Assembly: GCA_036504595.1 (NCBI GenBank)
Contig: DASXUX010000097.1
Coordinates: 186,001 to 250,000 of the forward strand
Origin: DASXUX01 sp036504595
GTDB lineage: Bacteria > Planctomycetota > SZUA-567 > H5-PLA8
Length of the DNA stretch: 64,000 nucleotides
Reading direction: 5' to 3'
Below the pieces are notes generated by a model. The model was not told where the DNA came from. It searched no databases and was given only the letters and a program-made list of their open reading frames with translations. Positions 59,604 through 64,000 of the stretch are shown piece by piece (positions within the stretch are counted from its first letter, which is position 1; every line of letters starts with the position of its first letter). Both the position numbers and the translations under genes were made by a program.

Positions 59604-61568
59604 ATGCGTCTGATCTCAGCCGTCCTGTGCGCCGTTCTCGCCGCCGCGTGGGCGCAGGCCGCCTGCGGCGATCCGCAACTCAAGACAGATCACCCGTGGT
59701 ATCCGGGCGAACTGTCATGCTCCAGCTTTGAGCGCCTGTTCAAAACGCAGGCGGAAATCTACAAGCGCGCAACGGGCAAGGAACCGGCGACCGACGAAGA
59801 GAAAGCGCTGGCCGCGTGGTACTGGCGCAATCTGAATTACGCTCACGGCGAAGAAGGCGCCGCCGATTATTGGAGCCAGGGGTTTCGAAAGGGCGGCGAC
59901 TGCAAGACGCGCGAGTACTGGACCGGCCTCTTCGCGCACGGCTTCGGCCTGTGCGGGACCACGCACGCGCAGTGGACCGCGGAGTTCGATAAGCTTCTCG
60001 GCCACTGCCGCAGCCGCGTGACGGGCGTTGCCGGACACAACAGCTTCGAAGTCTATCTCACCGGCGGCGCATACGGCGAAGGCTCTTGGGCGCTGCTCGA
60101 CCACGACGTCTCCACCGTGATCTTCAGCCCCGATGGCTCGCGCCTGCTCTCCATAAAGGAGATCATGGCCGACTTGAAAACGCTGAAGAATCCCGCGTTC
60201 AAGCCGGAACGCCAGCGCGGCTGGCGCGTCGCGGGCCTCCACGATGACGATGCCGCTGCGTACAGCGAATACAAGGTTGCCGAGTACCTCGCTGGCTACG
60301 CCGGCCCACCGCCGGCCGTCCAGCTTCGCGCCGGCGAAAGCCTGAGGCGCTACCTGAAGCCCGGCCTGGAGGTAGCGCCGGCCTCCGTGCCGGCCGACAA
60401 GAACGCCGGCCCCACTTTCGTCTTCTGGGGGATGAACTACAAGGCCGCCGGAATTCCAGGCCCGGAACGCAGCCGCACATGGGTCAATCAGCCGGATAAA
60501 ATGCATGGCTCGAAAAAAGGCACGGGCTGGGTTCCGGGGCAGGTTCGGTTCGCGAACGCCGTGTACACCTACGCGCCGGACTTCACGAGCGCCAAGTACA
60601 AGGAAGGCGTGGTTGATGAAAGCGACGCGCAGATTACTTTCGAGTTCTACACGCCCTATGTCATCGCCTGCACCCCGCCCAACGACAAGCCCTGGGGCAT
60701 TTACGATGAAGGCGGCAAAAACGGACTCGTCCTTCGGGGCAAGATGGCTTGTCCCGTCAGCGTTTCGACCGATCAGGGGAAAACCTGGAGCGCGACCGCC
60801 AATGCGCAAGATGGCCTCGACCTGACCGACTTGGTCAAGGGGCATCAGCAGTATTTGATTCGATTCGCCGCGGGCGCGAAGACCTTGGCCGGCACTGGCC
60901 TGACCATCCGCACAGTCTGCCAGTGCAATACCGCGATCATCCCGCGCCTGCACGACGGCGAAAACAAGATCACGTTTCTTGCGTCCGGCTTGGGAGTCCT
61001 CGCCGCTGGACCAAACAAGAATCAAGCCGCAGCGCACCTTGTCGATGGCACGTTCGGCAGCAAAACGGTGACGCTGGAACTTTCGACGCCGCGGAAGGAA
61101 GTGCCGGCACGGCTCTACGCCGTCGGCTGGGTCGGTTCAGGCGCGCCGCCAGCGCCAGTGAAGTATCAGATCGAGTACTCGCTCGATACGGGAAAAACCT
61201 GGCAACCGGTTGTGAAAGATTGGCAGGTGCAACGCCGCCCGCAGGAACCCGGCGACTTCTGGAGCCAGAGCTTCTGCTTCGGCGATGTCGAGTTGGTCGC
61301 GCCGGCGGCTCCGGACGCCGGCCCCACTCCTGTTCGCGTTCGCTTCAGCAACGACGGCGGCAAGAATTATCTGAAAGCCGAAGCGTATCTGGCCTATCGC
61401 GTGGCGCAGCCCGGCCCTGTCCAAGTCACATTCTCCTGGACCGAAGCAGGCGCGCCGAAAACCGCCAGCCACGACTACCCCGCCGAAGTCGGCAAGGAAG
61501 ACACAACCTGGACGCTCTCCACCGGGCAGAAAGTCGAAACGTTGTGGGTGGATTATGCGGCGAAGTGA
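59604..61568 (+). CDS. Exported transglutaminase-like protein
   Basis: A 654-residue protein with a signal peptide (1-19). The segment GFGLCGTTHAQ (Cys117), GHNSFEVYL (His145) and WALLDHD (Asp166) gives the Cys-His-Asp order of the transglutaminase-like superfamily, many bacterial members of which are peptidases or amidases. The remainder is beta-rich with Ig-like segments (PVSVSTDQGKTWS, YSLDTGKTWQ). A GCCGGCCTCCGTGCCGGC element is translated as EVAPASVPAD near residues 257-266. GGAGG eight bases before the ATG fixes the start. It opens a three-gene exported operon. Confidence 0.65.
   Translation: MRLISAVLCAVLAAAWAQAACGDPQLKTDHPWYPGELSCSSFERLFKTQAEIYKRATGKEPATDEEKALAAWYWRNLNYAHGEEGAADYWSQGFRKGGDCKTREYWTGLFAHGFGLCGTTHAQWTAEFDKLLGHCRSRVTGVAGHNSFEVYLTGGAYGEGSWALLDHDVSTVIFSPDGSRLLSIKEIMADLKTLKNPAFKPERQRGWRVAGLHDDDAAAYSEYKVAEYLAGYAGPPPAVQLRAGESLRRYLKPGLEVAPASVPADKNAGPTFVFWGMNYKAAGIPGPERSRTWVNQPDKMHGSKKGTGWVPGQVRFANAVYTYAPDFTSAKYKEGVVDESDAQITFEFYTPYVIACTPPNDKPWGIYDEGGKNGLVLRGKMACPVSVSTDQGKTWSATANAQDGLDLTDLVKGHQQYLIRFAAGAKTLAGTGLTIRTVCQCNTAIIPRLHDGENKITFLASGLGVLAAGPNKNQAAAHLVDGTFGSKTVTLELSTPRKEVPARLYAVGWVGSGAPPAPVKYQIEYSLDTGKTWQPVVKDWQVQRRPQEPGDFWSQSFCFGDVELVAPAAPDAGPTPVRVRFSNDGGKNYLKAEAYLAYRVAQPGPVQVTFSWTEAGAPKTASHDYPAEVGKEDTTWTLSTGQKVETLWVDYAAK
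60372..60398. repeat. GCCGGCCTCCGTGCCGGC element within the transglutaminase-like gene
   Basis: Read in frame as VAPASVPA. The same octapeptide is encoded by the copy at 63876-63903 in another gene. Confidence 0.85.
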
Positions 61569-61570
61569 TC

Positions 61571-61644
61571 GGTTCATGGTTCGTGGTTCATGGTTCACGG
61601 TTCGCATGGGGTGCCACGGACAGCGGCTGCTTGCGGTCCGTGCC
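61571..61644. repeat. TGGTTCA heptamer array followed by a GTGCCACGGAC hairpin
   Basis: TGGTTCGTGGTTCATGGTTC units (61571-61604) are followed by an inverted repeat CACGGAC...GTCCGTG (to about 61644). They contain the start codon and first leader residues of the PQQ gene at 61606. Confidence 0.8.
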
Positions 61645-63201
61645 CTTGGTTCCTTGCTACTGCTTTGTTTTTGCGCGCGCGCCGAAACCGACGCGTGGTC
61701 CCCCACCGAAGGCTGGTTCACGCTGCATCATGATGTTGCGCGCAGCGGCCGCACGAACTATTCGCCCGGCGCGCCCTTTCAGTATGCCTGGCACCGCCGT
61801 TTCTTTGAGGGCATGCTTTCACCGGAGAACGAGCCGATTGTCGCAGAGGGCTTGGTGTTTGTCGGCGATTGGGGCGGAAAGTTCTACGCTCTGGAAGCGT
61901 TCAGCGGAAGAGAAGTCTGGACCGCGAGCGCGCCCGGCGGCGTGCGGCATTCCGCCTGTTACGGCGACGGCAAAATCTACTTCGCGACGATTGGCGACCG
62001 CACCGGCGGCTCTGTCCTTTGCCTGAAAGCAAGCACGGGCGAGAAGCTTTGGGAGTTCAAGCCAGGCACGCGCGGCGGATTCGTCACCAGTCCGGCCCTC
62101 TATAAAGGAAAGATTTTTCTCGGCGGCCGCGACAAGGTTCTCTATTGTCTGGACGCGGCCACCGGCGCCAAAGTCTGGACGTTCACCGCTGGCGGCATCT
62201 ATCAGCAGACCTGCGCCGCCAAAGACGGACGCGTGTGCGTCTCGGCCGAAGACATGATCCCGCGCTGCTTCGACGCGGCCAGCGGCAAGGTGCTGTGGGA
62301 AGGCGCGAAGATGCAGAGCGATTCGTGCCGTTTTTACTATCCCGTGTTCTGGCGCGATACGGTCATCTTCCGTGTCTGCGGCGCCGACAGCGAGATCAAC
62401 CGTGCACAGGACATCATCGAGAAAGCGACCGAAGACGGCAGACTCGCGCGCGAAACTCGCGACAAATACAAATGGAGCAAGCCGCACTGGGATTTCATCA
62501 ACAGCAAGTACCAGCGCTTTACGCCGGAGAGATTCAAGCAGGAACAGGAATTCATGCGCGAGCAGATCGCGGCCGGAAACGCGCTGAAGAGCTTCTACAT
62601 GCTCAACGTCTCCGACGGCAAAGAGCGCCTCGTGACGTCTGTGTGTTTCGCGGGAAGCGAAAACGGCTATTCAACGCCCACGCCCGGGCCGATCGACGCC
62701 AGCGAGAACTTTTACGTGCTCTTCAAGACGCTCTACACGCAGTATGAATATCCGATCCGGGCATACGATTGCATCGGCACGTTGGACTACCAGACCGGCC
62801 TTCCCGCGATGTTGCCGAAGGCCACGCCGAGCGTCGGCTCCGCGCTGCCGATCACCGGCGACGAAGTCAACAACTTCACGATCGCCGGCGACAAGCTGTT
62901 CGATACTCACGATCACGTCCTCGCCTACTCCGATATGAAGACCAAGACAGTCGTGCCCGCGTTTTCCTCGCATCAAACCGAAAGCTGGGGCGGCGTGCTG
63001 CTCTGCTATGGGAATGCCGGCATCTACTCCAATCCAAAAGTCGATAGCCATCCGCTGCTGAAGCTCGAATCGCCGACCTCGCACTTGACGATCAACAATG
63101 AATGGAATGGCGCCTCCCGCGGCGCGGTTGCGATCTACAAGGACCACGTCTGGTGGATCACCGGCAGCCTGCTGGTGTGCCTGAAAGGGGTGGCGCCGTG
63201 A
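61606..63201 (+). CDS. Exported PQQ-type beta-propeller protein
   Basis: A 531-residue protein with a signal peptide (MGCHGQRLLAVRALGSLLLL..., 1-27) and PQQ-like propeller repeats (GKFYALEAFSGREVWTASAP, GSVLCLKASTGEKLWEFKPG, LYCLDAATGAKVWTF, CFDAASGKVLWEG). A helical insert interrupts it near residues 275-340. No PQQ-dehydrogenase signature is seen. The first 13 residues are encoded by the repeat pair described at 61571-61644. An alternative ATG at 61555 would overlap the upstream gene. The next gene starts in the GTGA of its stop, so the genes are coupled. Confidence 0.78.
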   Translation: MGCHGQRLLAVRALGSLLLLCFCARAETDAWSPTEGWFTLHHDVARSGRTNYSPGAPFQYAWHRRFFEGMLSPENEPIVAEGLVFVGDWGGKFYALEAFSGREVWTASAPGGVRHSACYGDGKIYFATIGDRTGGSVLCLKASTGEKLWEFKPGTRGGFVTSPALYKGKIFLGGRDKVLYCLDAATGAKVWTFTAGGIYQQTCAAKDGRVCVSAEDMIPRCFDAASGKVLWEGAKMQSDSCRFYYPVFWRDTVIFRVCGADSEINRAQDIIEKATEDGRLARETRDKYKWSKPHWDFINSKYQRFTPERFKQEQEFMREQIAAGNALKSFYMLNVSDGKERLVTSVCFAGSENGYSTPTPGPIDASENFYVLFKTLYTQYEYPIRAYDCIGTLDYQTGLPAMLPKATPSVGSALPITGDEVNNFTIAGDKLFDTHDHVLAYSDMKTKTVVPAFSSHQTESWGGVLLCYGNAGIYSNPKVDSHPLLKLESPTSHLTINNEWNGASRGAVAIYKDHVWWITGSLLVCLKGVAP

Positions 63202-64000
63202 GGGCTGGTTTCCGGCTTCTGACGTCAAGTTTCTGTTTGCTGACGGTGATCGCCTGCGCAGAAGACGCGCTCTTTTTCAAGTACGACGAGAAGAAGACGG
63301 ACACGTATTTCAGCGAAAAACTGAGCGTAAGAAGCACGGGCAGCCAACAGCTAACAAAGGCTGCCCGTGGCACACTGACGGGGCTGATGAAGAAGGAAGT
63401 CCTGGAACTGGCATCGAAAGATTGGGGCCCGTGGCAACTTCTGTCTCATCCGGTCAATCAGCAAGGCAATCGCTTCACGTACTTTAACTGCACCGATGAA
63501 CTGCTCGTGGCGCTCGCGGCTGCATACCCGTTGTTGGACGACGAAGGCAAAGCCGCGGCAAAGCAAGCGGCCGAGCGCGAGCTCATAAAATATCCGCCGC
63601 TGACGATGCCGTGGCGGGGCCTGAAGGACGGCGAACCGCGCGGTTGGCACGATGTGCCCGAGAAGCTCCGCAAACAAGAGAGCGGCGGCCCGTGGATGTC
63701 GGGACCCGAAAAAGATGTGGCGTGCTTCCGCACGCTCTATGGCCTGTGGGCTTACGCCGATGTCTTCGGGCAATGGGATGCGATCAAAAAATTCTGGCCC
63801 GATATCAAAGCGCTGAAGGAACGCGTCGCCAAGAACTACGATTTCAAGCCGAGGTTCCGCAAAGACCTGCCAGCCGCGGTAGCGCCGGCCTCCGTGCCGG
63901 CCGGGCCGGGCATTTTGACTGAGGCCGAAGCGCTCTCGCCGCGCTACCAGCACAGGCTGCTGCATTACCTGCTCGTCGGAACACATGGCTTTTACGAGAA
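63198..64000 (+). CDS. Exported protein, unknown function, cut by the window edge
   Basis: A GTG at 63198 overlaps the upstream TGA (GTGA) and opens a frame of at least 267 codons that runs off the right edge. The first 20 residues (VRAGFRLLTSSFCLLTVIAC) are a signal peptide, possibly of a lipoprotein. Two repeat elements are translated in frame: SGTGSQQ-type residues STGSQQLTKAARGT (63335-63374) and VAPASVPA (63876-63903). The remainder is helical with many aromatic residues (PWRGLKDGEPRGWHDVPEKL). No family is recognised. It belongs to the operon starting at 59604. Confidence 0.7.
   Translation, partial: MRAGFRLLTSSFCLLTVIACAEDALFFKYDEKKTDTYFSEKLSVRSTGSQQLTKAARGTLTGLMKKEVLELASKDWGPWQLLSHPVNQQGNRFTYFNCTDELLVALAAAYPLLDDEGKAAAKQAAERELIKYPPLTMPWRGLKDGEPRGWHDVPEKLRKQESGGPWMSGPEKDVACFRTLYGLWAYADVFGQWDAIKKFWPDIKALKERVAKNYDFKPRFRKDLPAAVAPASVPAGPGILTEAEALSPRYQHRLLHYLLVGTHGFYE
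63335..63374. repeat. CACGGGCAGCCAACAG element translated inside a gene
   Basis: Nearly identical to the intergenic copy at 45847-45885. Here it is read in frame as STGSQQLTKAARGT. Confidence 0.85.
63876..63903. repeat. GCCGGCCTCCGTGCCGGC element translated inside a gene
   Basis: Read in frame as VAPASVPA, as in the transglutaminase-like protein at 60372. Confidence 0.85.

Overview
This 64 kb window is a GC-rich bacterial chromosome segment. It has one tRNA gene and about 55 protein genes, and no phage, plasmid, rRNA or CRISPR signature. Many genes encode exported proteins: glycosidases, SGNH hydrolases, PQQ-type and YncE-type beta-propellers, a VIT/von Willebrand A protein and a transglutaminase-like protein. 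There is also a Wzm/Wzt/Wzz-type polysaccharide export set and a family 9 glycosyltransferase. Gene content points to a Gram-negative, polysaccharide-degrading heterotroph. The best guess is the PVC superphylum (Planctomycetota or relatives) or a neighbouring candidate phylum such as Hydrogenedentota. No marker gene settles this.

Layout. 1-820: end of an unknown gene, then an exported sugar-isomerase-like cupin. 897-8350: a minus-strand saccharolytic block (BNR sialidase, GH51-like glycosidase, two SGNH hydrolases with ATGA overlap, second arabinofuranosidase-like glycosidase) interrupted by tRNA-Arg(UCU). 8675-13870: YncE-like propeller and a giant VIT-VWA protein. 14099-24956: PQQ propeller, sulfotransferase, several exported proteins of unknown role, MGMT, a HAD phosphatase, a methyltransferase-like protein, YceI. 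24961-27673: a DUF4175-like membrane protein split by a frameshift. 27835-35994: ferredoxin, small basic protein, DUF4912, HIT, nuclease, two glycan-related genes and a secreted GH5-like enzyme. 36072-45714: VapBC-like and second PIN toxin modules, MgtC/DUF4010, ParB-like protein, SerA, SpoIIAA-like, Rrf2 and HD proteins. 45960-54984: inactive-type M16 protein, COG4880 propeller, C-terminal processing protease, creatininase-family enzyme, glutamate dehydrogenase. 55183-64000: polysaccharide ABC exporter, chain-length regulator, beta-carbonic-anhydrase-like protein and a three-gene exported operon running off the right edge.

The most unusual property is the repeat landscape. Nearly every intergenic gap carries arrays from at least nine sequence-unrelated families, nearly all with a 7-bp period (TTGGTAC, GGATTGC, TAGTCAT, AGTGCTG, GAGTCTG, GGGTTCA, GGCAGTA, TGGTTCA, AAGAGCC and CAGTAGT types). 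They are often arranged as two inverted arms and repeatedly begin directly at a stop codon. Longer GC-rich elements also occur, several as in-frame insertions inside genes, where they appear to supply linkers, signal peptides, start codons or stop codons. An 8-bp tandem repeat accounts for the frameshift in the DUF4175-like gene. This protein-invading repeat system is the strongest candidate here for something undescribed.
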